NCBI GenBank assembly: GCA_021463865.1
Contig: JAJTXY010000001.1
Coordinates: forward strand, 248,001 to 312,000
DNA: 64,000 nucleotides
Reading direction: 5' to 3'
Source of the DNA: Anaerolineae bacterium
Lineage (GTDB): Bacteria; Chloroflexota; Anaerolineae; Aggregatilineales; J027
A program made the translations under genes and the position numbers. How positions within the stretch are numbered: the stretch's first letter is position 1; each line of letters opens with the position of its first letter. Below the pieces are notes generated by a model, which saw only the letters and a program-made list of their open reading frames with translations, made no database searches and was not told the DNA's origin. Positions 8,816 to 16,992 of the stretch are shown piece by piece.

Positions 8816-9889
8816 GTGGCGTTTGAAGTGACGGATGCCATTCAACGCGATTCCGAGACTTGGCGGGCACTCAAAGCGATGCCAAAAATTGAACTCCATC
8901 GCCATTTGGAGGGGGCTATTCGCTTGGATACGTTGGTTGAGGTTGCCAAGCAATATGATATTCCGTTGCTCGCCTATGATGTGGAGGGATTGCGACCTCA
9001 TGTCCAAGTGATGCGTGATGACCCACCGACCCATCAACGATTTTTGAGCAAATTTAGTATCCTGCGGCAATTTTTTGTGGCCGAGGAAGTGATTCGACGG
9101 GTCGCCTGTGAAGTCGTTGAGGACGCCGCCGCTGATAACATCCGTTATATGGAACTGCGCTTCACCCCGTTTGCGCTGGCAAAATGTATGGATTTCCCAC
9201 TGGCCGATGTTATGGCATGGGTCAATGAAACCGTGAGCGAAACCGCCGCTAAACTTGGGGTTCAAGTGAACCTGATTGTCGCCATGAACCGCCATGAAAG
9301 TGTTGCGATTGGTGAACAAATGATGCGCCTCGCTGTAGATTTTTTGGGGCGTGGCGTGACGGCAGTGGATTTGTGTGGCAATGAAGCAGGCCATCCTGCC
9401 GATCCATTTACCGAAATATTTCTGGCGGCTCATCAAGCGGGGTTAGGTGTAACCATCCATGCCGGGGAATGGGCTGGTGCGGAAAATGTGATTTATGCAA
9501 TTGAGCAACTCCATGCCCGCCGTATTGGGCATGGGGTACGTGCCATCGAAAATCCGATTGCCTTACAATTGGCGCATGATTTTGGGGTCTGCTTGGAAGT
9601 CTGCCCAACGTCAAATTTGCAGACTGGGGTGGCGGTGTCAGTTGACCAGCATCAGTTGTTGAACCTGCGTTCGTTGGGCCTCAATGTCACCCTCAATACC
9701 GATGACCCGACGGTAAATAACACTACTCTGACTGATGAGTATGCGCTGGCGGTACAAGGGCTAGGCTTCCCTATTGAATACCTTCAGCAGTGTATTCTCA
9801 ATGCCGTGCAAGGGGCATTTTTGTCACCCGACGATAAGGCGACCCTCGAGGTCGAATTTAGAACGGCATTTAATCATCAGGTGTTATAA
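8816..9889 (+). CDS. add: Adenosine deaminase
   Basis: Hydrolytic deamination of adenosine or deoxyadenosine to inosine in purine salvage. It has 357 residues from GTG 8816. The zinc-binding HxH is at 28-30 (IELHRHLEGA), followed by the substrate-proton shuttle HAGEW, RIGHGVRAI, the CPTSN motif and the catalytic LNTDDP. Length and motif order match bacterial Add; a related N6-modified-adenine deaminase cannot be excluded. It begins nine bases after the histidine kinase, so it may be co-transcribed. The window also carries nucleoside-type ABC permeases, which fits purine salvage. Confidence 0.93.
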   Translation: MAFEVTDAIQRDSETWRALKAMPKIELHRHLEGAIRLDTLVEVAKQYDIPLLAYDVEGLRPHVQVMRDDPPTHQRFLSKFSILRQFFVAEEVIRRVACEVVEDAAADNIRYMELRFTPFALAKCMDFPLADVMAWVNETVSETAAKLGVQVNLIVAMNRHESVAIGEQMMRLAVDFLGRGVTAVDLCGNEAGHPADPFTEIFLAAHQAGLGVTIHAGEWAGAENVIYAIEQLHARRIGHGVRAIENPIALQLAHDFGVCLEVCPTSNLQTGVAVSVDQHQLLNLRSLGLNVTLNTDDPTVNNTTLTDEYALAVQGLGFPIEYLQQCILNAVQGAFLSPDDKATLEVEFRTAFNHQVL

Positions 9890-9938
9890 TAATCCCCACC
9901 ACTGATGAATTATTCAGAATTCCCCGCAAGGATTGGGC

Positions 9939-10817
9939 ATGTTCAAACTAGATCATGATGCTTTTACTGTTCATGTGTTCAGTGATGGCGAAGTGAAGGT
10001 GGATTGTGGTGGCCCTTTTGGGCTTGTGCCGCGTGTGTTATGGAGTCGCTATCAGACGCCCGACGGCAACCACATGCTGCCCATGTGCCTCAATAATTTG
10101 TTGATTCAGGCGCATGGCAAAAACATCTTGGTAGATGTGGGGCTAGGCAGCAAATTAACCCCCAAAATGGAGGCCCAATGGCAGCTTACCCACCCCAACG
10201 GCACATTAATTGAAGGGCTGGCGCGAGTGGGGTTAAAACCGGAAGATATTGACCTAGTGATTAATACACATCTTCATGCCGATCATGCCGCCGGGAACAC
10301 CATTCTGGGCGAAGGGGGTCAAATCGTACCCACCTTCCCAAATGCCGAACATGTCGTCCAACGCCGCGAATATGAAGATGCAATGCACCCCAACGAACGC
10401 ACATCCGCCACCTATATCGCCGCGAATTTCGAACCGCTAATCAAAAACGGGCAAATGCGATTATTGGACGAAGACACCGAGATTTTGCCAGGGATTTGGG
10501 GCGTGGTGACACCCGGCCACACCCCCGGTCATATGAGTGTCGTGATTGACAGCGGTGGCGATCATTTGCTGTTTGCCTGCGACCTTGCCACCTATGCCGT
10601 TCACTTTGAAAAATTGGGGTGGATGACGGCCTATGATGTCGAGCCGTTAGTAACGCTGGAGACCAAACGTAAATGGCAGGGGTGGGCATGGGAAACCAAC
10701 GGGATTATAATTTTTCCGCATGATGTCACCCTGATGGCGGCCCGCCTCAGTCAAGACGAGGCCGGTAAACCCAAACTCATTCCATTGACTGAAGCCGAGG
10801 GCGCTTGCTATTCTTGA
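9939..10817 (+). CDS. MBL-fold metallo-hydrolase
   Basis: Metallo-beta-lactamase fold hydrolase of 292 residues. AAGGA at 9928-9932 is well spaced from ATG 9939, which favours this start over the in-frame TTG at 9933. The metal-binding motif THLHADHA has H111, H113, D115 and H116. It is followed by the third histidine in PGHTPGHMSVVI and the bridging aspartate in FACDLATYA. The sequence resembles the AttM/AiiB-type or quorum-quenching-like branch, but many members have unknown substrates. A possible -10 TATAAT lies at the end of the upstream add gene, so it may also have its own promoter. Confidence 0.85.
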   Translation: MFKLDHDAFTVHVFSDGEVKVDCGGPFGLVPRVLWSRYQTPDGNHMLPMCLNNLLIQAHGKNILVDVGLGSKLTPKMEAQWQLTHPNGTLIEGLARVGLKPEDIDLVINTHLHADHAAGNTILGEGGQIVPTFPNAEHVVQRREYEDAMHPNERTSATYIAANFEPLIKNGQMRLLDEDTEILPGIWGVVTPGHTPGHMSVVIDSGGDHLLFACDLATYAVHFEKLGWMTAYDVEPLVTLETKRKWQGWAWETNGIIIFPHDVTLMAARLSQDEAGKPKLIPLTEAEGACYS

Positions 10818-10864
10818 AGCATTGCATCGAACATTTAGCCTAGTCTAAAGAAAGTCAGCCATCC

Positions 10865-11656
10865 ATGCAGTCAAACGGTTTTTATGTTCCAAAACGTGTT
10901 ATGGTCATTATGGCCCACCCCGATGATATTGAGTTCTCATGCGCGGGAACGATTGCCCGTTGGGTCAAAGGCGGGGCGAAAGTCTGTTATGTCTTGGTCA
11001 CGAGTGGGGATGTCGGGATTGCCGATTTAACCCTGACCCGTGAGCAGGCCCGCGATATTCGAGAAGTTGAGCAAAGGGCCGCTGCCGCCAAAGTCGGGGT
11101 CGAAGAAGTCGTCTTTTTGCGCGAACCCGATGGCATGTTGGTCAACACGCTCGACCTCCGCAAACGCTTGGTACGCGAAATTCGCCGTTACAAACCAGAT
11201 GTGGTCGTCTGCCAAGACCCTACGGCCTTTTTTGTCTCCAACACCTATATCAATCACCCCGACCATCGTGCGGCGGCAGCAGCAGCGGTGGATGCGGTAT
11301 TCCCAGCGGCGGGTCAACCCCATATTTTTCAAGAATTAGAAGCCGAGGGCTTGTCGGCGCATAAGGTCAAAAAGGTCTATGTTTCGACGTGGCGCGAAGC
11401 CGATACCTATGTCAACATCAGCGATACCATTAATCTAAAAATTGAAGCCCTGTTTGCCCACAAGAGCCAGATGGATGAGATGATTCGTCAGGGTCGTGGT
11501 AAATTGGAGGATATTGGCAAATGGGTACGGGACTGGTCATCCGAACGCGGGCAAGGTAAAGAGATGGCCTATGCCGAATCGTTTAAAGTGGTAACACTTG
11601 AAGAAGACACGCCAGAGCAGGTGACTGAAGGCGCGATTGTTGAGACAAATAGTTAA
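10865..11656 (+). CDS. PIG-L (LmbE-like) deacetylase
   Basis: Zinc-dependent N-deacetylase family, 263 residues. The signature [13 protein letters not shown] contains H18, D20 and D21, and the third ligand lies in [12 protein letters not shown]. The family includes GlcNAc-PI, mycothiol and bacillithiol deacetylases and antibiotic-tailoring enzymes, but the sequence alone does not tell which substrate is used here. The gene stands 47 bases after the MBL-fold gene without a clear ribosome site and is followed by a hairpin at 11665. Confidence 0.9.
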   Translation: MQSNGFYVPKRVMVIMAHPDDIEFSCAGTIARWVKGGAKVCYVLVTSGDVGIADLTLTREQARDIREVEQRAAAAKVGVEEVVFLREPDGMLVNTLDLRKRLVREIRRYKPDVVVCQDPTAFFVSNTYINHPDHRAAAAAAVDAVFPAAGQPHIFQELEAEGLSAHKVKKVYVSTWREADTYVNISDTINLKIEALFAHKSQMDEMIRQGRGKLEDIGKWVRDWSSERGQGKEMAYAESFKVVTLEEDTPEQVTEGAIVETNS

Positions 11657-11664
11657 CCAAATGG

Positions 11665-11694
11665 GGCGGTAGCGATGCCGCCTATTCATTATTT
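11665..11694 (+). terminator. Possible weak terminator
   Basis: GGCGGTA (11665-11671) pairs with TGCCGCC (11676-11682), with one G-T pair, around the tetraloop GCGA. A T-rich but interrupted tract follows. It lies nine bases after the PIG-L stop codon. Confidence 0.45.
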
Positions 11695-11713
11695 CTACTG
11701 GGACGGCTGATTC

Positions 11714-12844
11714 ATGACTGATACCCCATCATCCCCACTCCCGCCGAGCCAAGACCCCGATGGGATTGATTGGTTGAATCAGTCCGCCTCGCTGAATCGG
11801 CCTTTAAATCCGTCTGGGGTACGCTCAACATCAACCCCACCACCGAGCGAAGAACCCGAATTGGTGATGGAAGATGATCTGCCCCGTCCGCGCCGCCGTG
11901 TGCCGATGGGTGCGCCGGATGTGAAAGTCCCCCCCTCTGCCGAGGAAGTTCGCCGTGTCCGTCGCGCTCAACGCGAGGCTCAAAAACGCTATCAAAAAGA
12001 ACACGAGCCACGTGAGAGCATGACACGGGTACTCTGGCAGACCACCCGGATTTTTGCGATGACTTCCGTTGCGGCCCTCTTGATGGCGACGATTTTTTCT
12101 TATTGGACACCCGATGATTTCCTATCGCCTGAATTCCGCGAAAAGATGCGGGTCGTCAATACGACGCAGCAGGCAGGTTCGCCGTTGACACTGGCAACCC
12201 CACTGCCCACCCAAGAAACGGTGGTGCGGGTTGGAATTATTGCGGGACATAGTGGGCCACCCCAAGACCCCAGTTTTACGGAAGACCCCGGCGCGGTGTG
12301 TGATGAAAATAACGATGGGATAGCCGAACTGCGCGAATTGGACATCAACACGGAGGTTGCTCGGTTGGTGGTCAATAAATTATTGGCACAAGGTTATGAA
12401 GTAGACTTGATGCAAGAATTTGACCCGCGCCTGCATGATTATCGGGCGGCGGCTCTGCTTTCGATTCACACCAACGACTGCCGCAATTATGGGTTGGAAG
12501 CGTCGGGCTATAATGCGGTTGGGCCAGCGGAGCGTGTCTTACGTGGCATTGACGAGACGTTTGTCAACTGCGTGATAGATGAATATGGGCGCGTCACCGG
12601 ATTACCCCGTCATACAGGGGTAACGGTTGACATGACTTCTTATCATAATTTCAATGAAGTCTCGATAGACACCCCGGCGGTAATTATTGAGCTTGGTTTT
12701 ATGTACATGGATCGCCAGATCGTCACCAATCAGCGCGACCTGCTGGCGGAGGGGGTGTTTCAGGGATTGATGTGTTTCCTAGAGCCAGAAAATCGAGCGG
12801 GTTCTGTTCCTCCTACGCCGCCACCCGCCACCGTAATTCCGTAA
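11714..12844 (+). CDS. N-acetylmuramoyl-L-alanine amidase (Amidase_3), membrane-anchored
   Basis: A protein of 376 residues. Residues 1-105 form a cytoplasmic, Pro/Ser-rich then strongly basic region (RRVRRAQREAQKRYQ). One membrane helix follows (about 112-130), then a Thr/Pro linker, and an extracytoplasmic Amidase_3 domain from about 170. Zinc-site candidates are H179 in IIAGHSGP, the glutamate in ELRELDINTEVA, the histidine in LLSIHTNDC, and the catalytic glutamate in AVIIELGFM. It would cleave the amide between MurNAc and the stem peptide. An unusual aspartate/asparagine-rich stretch (CDENNDGIAE) lies between the first two ligands. The long cytoplasmic tail is not typical of AmiC-type enzymes and could couple it to a cytosolic partner. 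Confidence 0.88.
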   Translation: MTDTPSSPLPPSQDPDGIDWLNQSASLNRPLNPSGVRSTSTPPPSEEPELVMEDDLPRPRRRVPMGAPDVKVPPSAEEVRRVRRAQREAQKRYQKEHEPRESMTRVLWQTTRIFAMTSVAALLMATIFSYWTPDDFLSPEFREKMRVVNTTQQAGSPLTLATPLPTQETVVRVGIIAGHSGPPQDPSFTEDPGAVCDENNDGIAELRELDINTEVARLVVNKLLAQGYEVDLMQEFDPRLHDYRAAALLSIHTNDCRNYGLEASGYNAVGPAERVLRGIDETFVNCVIDEYGRVTGLPRHTGVTVDMTSYHNFNEVSIDTPAVIIELGFMYMDRQIVTNQRDLLAEGVFQGLMCFLEPENRAGSVPPTPPPATVIP

Positions 12845-12859
12845 AAGATCGAGGTTGGC

Positions 12860-13231
12860 ATGAAGCAATTGGTCATGTATGTGCGGCGTAATTTTTGCCC
12901 CTATGTTGGGATAGCACGCCATGTTTTGGATGAACTCGGCGTGCCCTATCGTGAAATTGATATGGATATTGACCTTGCTGCGCGGGAACGGGTGTTTGAA
13001 TGGACGGGCTTTTTGTCTGTGCCGACGTTGGTGATTGCCGAAATGGGGGAAGTTGTTCCTTATGAACCCCCGACGTATCTACCACGCGGTCACAGCCCAC
13101 GCGGGATTGACCGGGGTTCGATAATTACCGAGGCCACTGATTCTGAACTGACCCGCTGGTTAAATAAGCACGGCCTGATTCCCGATGATGCCGCCGAAAT
13201 GAAAGATGCCCTTGACCGAGGGGCGGATTAG
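12860..13231 (+). CDS. Glutaredoxin-like protein with CPYV motif
   Basis: A protein of 123 residues with GAGG spaced correctly before ATG 12860. The first 80 residues have a glutaredoxin/thioredoxin fold: strand LVMYVRRNFC, active site C13-P-Y-V16 in place of the usual CPYC, helix IARHVLDELG, strand YREIDMDID, and cis-proline FLSVPTLVI. The missing second cysteine implies a monothiol mechanism or a non-redox role. A C-terminal extension of about 40 residues (STITEATDSELTRWLNKHG-like) ends with an acidic tail. It lies just upstream of tRNA-Leu. Confidence 0.82.
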   Translation: MKQLVMYVRRNFCPYVGIARHVLDELGVPYREIDMDIDLAARERVFEWTGFLSVPTLVIAEMGEVVPYEPPTYLPRGHSPRGIDRGSIITEATDSELTRWLNKHGLIPDDAAEMKDALDRGAD

Positions 13232-13256
13232 GTGATAAGATTCTTTTAATTCAATA

Positions 13257-13340
13257 GCCGAAATGGCGGAATTGGCAGACGCGCTACGTTCAGGGCGTAG
13301 TTCCTTTACAGGAGTCTGGGTTCGACTCCCAGTTTCGGCA
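13257..13340 (+). tRNA. tRNA-Leu (anticodon CAG)
   Basis: The acceptor arm GCCGAAA (13257-13263) pairs with TTTCGGC (13333-13339), followed by discriminator A at 13340. The anticodon stem CTACG/CGTAG carries the loop TTCAGGG, giving CAG (Leu). A long variable arm and a GGGTTCGACTCCC T-arm complete a class II tRNA. The 3' CCA is not encoded. Confidence 0.95.
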
Positions 13341-13352
13341 CTGAAATAAATC

Positions 13353-13378
13353 AATCCGGTTTTTAGCCGGATTTTTTT
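13353..13378 (+). terminator. Rho-independent terminator of tRNA-Leu
   Basis: Arms AATCCGG (13353-13359) and CCGGATT (13367-13373) with a 7-base loop are followed by further T residues to 13378. It sits 12 bases after the tRNA. Confidence 0.85.
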
Positions 13379-13401
13379 GTTTTCTGGGAGGGATGACTTT
13401 T

Positions 13402-13623
13402 ATGACTCATCATGCGCCATTAATCATCGGGTTAGGGGATTATGGCTTTTCAAGAATACGTTTTGCTGAAGATGTCGAAAAACTTGGACAGCGAAATTTG
13501 GTTGCTTATGTATCAACATATCCTTCATCGGTAGAACAGTGGTTTCCCTATCCGCCTGTTGAGCGAAGGCGTTTATTAGATTTATGGTACAAGGAAAATT
13601 CGGGCAAATTCAGACGGAAGTGA
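13402..13623 (+). CDS. Small hypothetical protein, possibly the front half of a broken gene
   Basis: GGGAGGG at 13386-13392 is nine bases before ATG 13402, a better start than the ATG at 13393 that abuts it. The 73-residue product (LIIGLGDYGFSRIRFAED...) ends in a basic tail (GKFRRK). The next frame opens at 13584 inside this gene and continues for 64 residues without its own ribosome site, so the two frames may be one gene split by a -1 shift around 13584-13620. No family is recognised. It lies between tRNA-Leu and the palindromic element at 13752. Confidence 0.5.
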   Translation: MTHHAPLIIGLGDYGFSRIRFAEDVEKLGQRNLVAYVSTYPSSVEQWFPYPPVERRRLLDLWYKENSGKFRRK

Positions 13624-13778
13624 CTCTCCGAAATATTAAACAACTGAAACGCCGGAGTTATAACTTTTTCAGTTGCGAATTGGACGCTATCGAACTACCA
13701 AAACTGCTTGCAATAGATGGCATTACGTTGGTCATGATTCGGGAAATTGAAGGCCTCATACCAGATTCGGGTGATTGA
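13584..13778 (+). CDS. Small hypothetical frame, possibly the back half of the preceding gene
   Basis: A protein of 64 residues (TLRNIKQLKRRSYNFFSCEL...) overlapping the previous frame by 40 bases, with no ribosome site at its ATG. It reads as a plausible continuation after a frameshift. Its last codons (LIPDSGD) lie inside the left arm of the inverted-repeat element starting at 13752, so the natural C-terminus may have been replaced by that element. No family is recognised. Confidence 0.4.
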   Translation: MVQGKFGQIQTEVTLRNIKQLKRRSYNFFSCELDAIELPKLLAIDGITLVMIREIEGLIPDSGD

Positions 13779-13876
13779 TGGATGAAAAACAGGTTCAGTC
13801 TGAGCCTGACCCCTACCACCCCATTTCGTAGGGGTAGGGCTAAGACCTACCCTTTACCCGAATCTGGTATCAAGCC
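13752..13876. repeat. 125-bp MITE-like inverted-repeat element
   Basis: Terminal arms of 21 bases (13752-13772 and 13856-13876) are inverted repeats with 19 matches; the inner 15 bases ATACCAGATTCGGGT / ACCCGAATCTGGTAT match perfectly. The interior has further nested hairpins: CAGGTTCAG/CTGAGCCTG near 13790-13808, and CCCTACC/GGTAGGG followed by GGTAGG/CCTACC. It carries the end of the 13584 frame and the apparent start of the DUF4288 gene. No target-site duplication is evident by eye and no second full copy is seen in the window. Confidence 0.65.
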
Positions 13877-14243
13877 TGTCAAACGGCGTAAATGTAAGCG
13901 TCTTGAATGGTATGCGGTAAAAGCTCGCTTTGTGATTCAGGTAGAAGGCCAAACAGATGGAATGCAATCTTTTGAAGATCGCACTATGTTGGTTAAAGCC
14001 TATGATTTTGAAGACGCTAAAAAACGTGCCATGCCAGAATTTCTAGCCTATGGTCATATTTATTTGAATCCGTATGGAGAGATGGTGACATGGCGCTTTG
14101 AATCGGTTTTGGAAATCAACCATACTTTTATAGAGAATTTTGATCCAAAAGGGACAGAAGTTTATTCAACAATGGGAAAAAGGCGGATGCGACCCGAATA
14201 TGAGTGGCATCCGCTGAAAGATCAAGAGGAAAAAGCCGAGTAG
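13782..14243 (+). CDS. DUF4288-like protein
   Basis: A protein of 153 residues. The conserved part starts at about residue 42 with EWYAVKARFVIQVEG and runs through a compact alpha/beta domain (DFEDAKKRAMPEFLAYG, WRFESVLEIN), which resembles DUF4288. The first 35 residues are encoded by the palindromic element at 13752-13876, and no later start codon exists before the domain. The N-terminus is therefore either an element-derived extension or the original start has been lost. Function is unknown. The gene ends three bases before the stop codon of the convergent permease gene. Confidence 0.62.
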   Translation: MKNRFSLSLTPTTPFRRGRAKTYPLPESGIKPVKRRKCKRLEWYAVKARFVIQVEGQTDGMQSFEDRTMLVKAYDFEDAKKRAMPEFLAYGHIYLNPYGEMVTWRFESVLEINHTFIENFDPKGTEVYSTMGKRRMRPEYEWHPLKDQEEKAE

Positions 14244-14246
14244 GAT

Positions 14247-15218
14247 TTATTCCACCTCGTAAGCCTGACCAACGTGGGCTGGGGGACGCGCCCGCCCCAC
14301 AAAACCTGCCAGCACAATCACCGTGACGGCATAGGGAATCAAGGCCACCAGTTGATGTGGCACGACGATGCCGAAAAATTGCAGTTGGCTTTGTAGGGCG
14401 GTCAAAAAGCCGAACAATAACGCGCCCATCAATGCCCCAACCGGATGCCATTTGCCAAAAATCATGACTGCCAGCGCAATAAAACCTTTGCCCGCCGTCA
14501 TGCCACGTTCAAAAACGCCGACATCTGCCAGCGTTAGATATGCCCCCGCCAGACCTGCCAATGCCCCACTGAAAAACAAATTGGTGTATTGCAGGCGATA
14601 GACATTGATGCCCAGTGTATCGGCGGCGCGAGGATTTTCACCAATCGAACGAGTACGCAATCCCCAAACGGTACGGAAGAGGGCAAACGCGATAAACCCG
14701 ACAATCACAAACGTCAAATAGGTGATGATGTCTTTATCAAACAGCACCGCGCCGACATTGTAGAGAAAATCGCCTTTTTCCCACGGATTGGAGATTAGTG
14801 GGGGGATTTTGCCTTTGGTTTCGGTCTGGGCATTGTAAAAATAACCTGTCACGCCCGCCGCCAAAATGTTGACCACCGTCCCGCTGATAATGTGGTCAAC
14901 CTTGTAGCGGATACAGAGGAGCGCATGAAATAAGCCCATCAGCCCGCCTGTTAAAACACCCACCAAAACACAGACGCCCAGTCGCATGTTGTCATCGGCA
15001 AAGGTCGAAATATCCGATCCACTGAGATAGGAATTCATCATATAGCCAGAAAAGGCCGACATCAACATCATGCCCTCGATGCCAATGTTGACGATACTGG
15101 AGCGTTCGCTGAGGAGGCCACTTTGTGAGCCGAGCGTAATCGGGATGGCTTGTCGAATCGTCGCGTTTAAGGTGGCGATTACTGCCCCCGTCGTGATGGT
15201 TAAACCCAAAATATCCAT
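14247..15218 (-). CDS. ABC transporter permease, nucleoside/BMP type (YufQ/NupQ-like)
   Basis: A permease of 323 residues with about nine hydrophobic segments. The N-terminal signature LNATIRQAIPITLGSQSGLLSERSSIVNIG and the EGMM motif are typical of the second permease of BMP-family nucleoside importers, related to the BPD_transp_2 family. The conserved cytoplasmic loop TRSIGENPRAADTLGINVY couples to the ATPase. It is transcribed directly after the larger permease (25 bases apart), and the two would form the heterodimeric channel. No ATPase or substrate-binding lipoprotein is adjacent; a matching but odd ATPase gene starts at 62711. Confidence 0.9.
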   Translation of the reverse strand: MDILGLTITTGAVIATLNATIRQAIPITLGSQSGLLSERSSIVNIGIEGMMLMSAFSGYMMNSYLSGSDISTFADDNMRLGVCVLVGVLTGGLMGLFHALLCIRYKVDHIISGTVVNILAAGVTGYFYNAQTETKGKIPPLISNPWEKGDFLYNVGAVLFDKDIITYLTFVIVGFIAFALFRTVWGLRTRSIGENPRAADTLGINVYRLQYTNLFFSGALAGLAGAYLTLADVGVFERGMTAGKGFIALAVMIFGKWHPVGALMGALLFGFLTALQSQLQFFGIVVPHQLVALIPYAVTVIVLAGFVGRARPPAHVGQAYEVE

Positions 15219-15243
15219 AACTGTTTCCTTGAATAAGTCCCTT

Positions 15244-16434
15244 TTATCGCTGACCCCAACCGGTACTCAATTTTTGTCCGCCTTTACCACTGACCCGTAC
15301 CCGATACAACCAGCGGATAATCTGTGGCGCGGCAATAAACATCAAAATAAGGGCTTGGATCACCAGAATCAGTTCTGGGGCGACGCCACTGCGCTGCATC
15401 CGAGTCGTTCCTTGATCCATCGAGCCGAACATAAAGGCCGAGAACATAATCCCGATGGGGTTATTGGACGCCAGTAGCGATACGGTGATGCTGTCGAACC
15501 CCAAACCAAGACTTTGATTGGCTTCGTAATACCCGTTGATACCCAATGTCTGGACAGCGCCCGCCAGCCCTGCCAAACAGCCCGCAATCGCCATTGTCGA
15601 AATCGTCATCCGCTTGACGTTCACCCCGGCATACTGTGCGGCAGAAGGATTAAGGCCGACCATGCGGAGTTCAAAGCCAAAGGTGGTGCGATTGACTAGC
15701 AGCATAATCAAAATAGCAGCGGCGACGGCAATAAAGAGGCCAATATTTAAATTGGGCACAGAGGGCGGCGGTACTTCAAAAACGACGGGCAGGCGGGCCG
15801 AGTCGAGGACAGGCTTCGTTCGGGAAATCGCACCGCTGTTGGGGTCTGCCAATGGGCCAGCAGGGATTTTGCCATCGGCGCTGCCTAATGAAATCATCCA
15901 TTCGGCGATACGGCTGGCGATAAAATTAAACATGATGGTCGTGATGACTTCATGAGCGCCGGAATAGGCTTTTAATGCGCCCGGTATCGCGCCCCACAAC
16001 GCCCCAGCAATGGCAGCTGCCCCCATTGCCAGAATGATATGCAACCAGCTTGGCAATCCACTAAACGCATAACCTGCCCATGCTGCTGCAACGGAGCCGA
16101 CAATCAGTTGCCCCTGTGCGCCGATATTAAACAATCCGCCCTTGAATGCGAAGCCAACAGCAAGGCCAGAGAGGATCAGCGGCGACGTTTTAAGCAGGCT
16201 TTGCACAAGGCCGCGTGGTTCCAACCATGCCCCTTCGACCAAGCCCGTATAGGCAGCAATAGGATCACGGCCTGCCAGCAGAATCATCACTGAACCGACC
16301 AAGATAGCGGTTAAGATTGCCAGCGCCGGAATCAGGAGAGTATTAGACAAATCGCGGAGACTGTTGACAATTTTGGTGACTATTGAGGGGACTGGCGGCC
16401 CTTTGACAGCACCGGATTTGGCGATAGTTGCCAT
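15244..16434 (-). CDS. ABC transporter permease, nucleoside/BMP type (YufP/NupP-like)
   Basis: A permease of 396 residues, the longer of the pair. After a short cytoplasmic tail, about ten membrane segments follow. Family features include GLAVGFAFKGGLFNIGAQGQ, the periplasmic-side insertion typical of YufP (about 200-225), and the coupling loop ELRMVGLNPSAAQYAGVNV. It pairs with the downstream permease to import nucleosides, or other BMP ligands, using a lipoprotein receptor not seen in the window. A -10 box (TATAAT on the minus strand) lies about 50 bases upstream. Confidence 0.9.
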   Translation of the reverse strand: MATIAKSGAVKGPPVPSIVTKIVNSLRDLSNTLLIPALAILTAILVGSVMILLAGRDPIAAYTGLVEGAWLEPRGLVQSLLKTSPLILSGLAVGFAFKGGLFNIGAQGQLIVGSVAAAWAGYAFSGLPSWLHIILAMGAAAIAGALWGAIPGALKAYSGAHEVITTIMFNFIASRIAEWMISLGSADGKIPAGPLADPNSGAISRTKPVLDSARLPVVFEVPPPSVPNLNIGLFIAVAAAILIMLLVNRTTFGFELRMVGLNPSAAQYAGVNVKRMTISTMAIAGCLAGLAGAVQTLGINGYYEANQSLGLGFDSITVSLLASNNPIGIMFSAFMFGSMDQGTTRMQRSGVAPELILVIQALILMFIAAPQIIRWLYRVRVSGKGGQKLSTGWGQR

Positions 16435-16481
16435 TACAATGAATCCTTGTAAAAGTATTTTTGTGATTAAAGCATAGGTTG

Positions 16482-16487
16482 ATTATA
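16482..16487 (-). promoter_or_regulatory. Candidate -10 box for the permease pair
   Basis: ATTATA on the plus strand reads TATAAT on the minus strand, 48 bases before the first permease start and just after the pncC stop. No clear -35 is seen. Confidence 0.35.
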
Positions 16488-16499
16488 GCGTCTTTATGC

Positions 16500-16988
16500 T
16501 TATTTTCTTGACGTTAAATAATCCAACAGCATTTGTAAAGCTGCTTCGGCGCTTGCCTCTTTATTGGCGACGCGATCTCCCTCCCATACAAACCGCCGCA
16601 CAAGGCTGAAATCAGGGGTGCTGAGTCCAATATACGTGAGGCCAACAGGTTTTTCCGCTGTTCCCCCATCTGGCCCAGCGATGCCCGTAATCCCAATACC
16701 GATTTGCGAACCAAGCGCTGCCCGAACCCCGCGTGCCATCGCCGCCGCAACCTGCTCACTGACCGCGCCAAAAATATTTAGGGTATGTTCTTGTACGCCG
16801 AGCAGTGAATGTTTAGCGGCATTGGAATAGGCCACGATACCACCTGCAACATAGGATGAACTCCCCGGCACATTGGTAAGGCGGTGCAGCAGTAATCCGC
16901 CTGTACAGGATTCGGCGGCTGCAAACATCAAATTTTGCTCCCGCAGGCGCCGTCCGACTTCAAATTCCAAAGACTGATTGGAAGACAC
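16500..16988 (-). CDS. pncC: CinA C-terminal domain protein (nicotinamide-nucleotide amidase)
   Basis: A stand-alone CinA C-terminal domain of 162 residues, the usual length for PncC/YgaD proteins. It deamidates nicotinamide mononucleotide to nicotinate mononucleotide in pyridine nucleotide salvage. Motifs: AAAESCTGGLLLHRLTNVPGSS with the catalytic serine and threonine, GGIVAYSN, GAVSEQVAAAMARGVR, and GIGITGIAGPDGGTAEKPVGL. It starts four bases after the FHA gene stop, so the two are co-transcribed. Confidence 0.92.
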   Translation of the reverse strand: MSSNQSLEFEVGRRLREQNLMFAAAESCTGGLLLHRLTNVPGSSSYVAGGIVAYSNAAKHSLLGVQEHTLNIFGAVSEQVAAAMARGVRAALGSQIGIGITGIAGPDGGTAEKPVGLTYIGLSTPDFSLVRRFVWEGDRVANKEASAEAALQMLLDYLTSRK

Positions 16989-16992
16989 GCAC

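Noticed and set aside
8618-9436. Long minus-strand open frame of 272 codons
   Set aside because: It is antisense to the well-supported adenosine deaminase and kinase genes, with His/Asn-rich nonsense content and no ribosome site.
13257-14243. Integrated genomic island at tRNA-Leu
   Set aside because: No integrase and no second copy of the tRNA 3' end was found downstream; only small genes and the palindromic element are present.
16435-16499. Purine-type riboswitch before the permease pair
   Set aside because: The gap is only 65 bases and lacks the conserved three-way junction loops.
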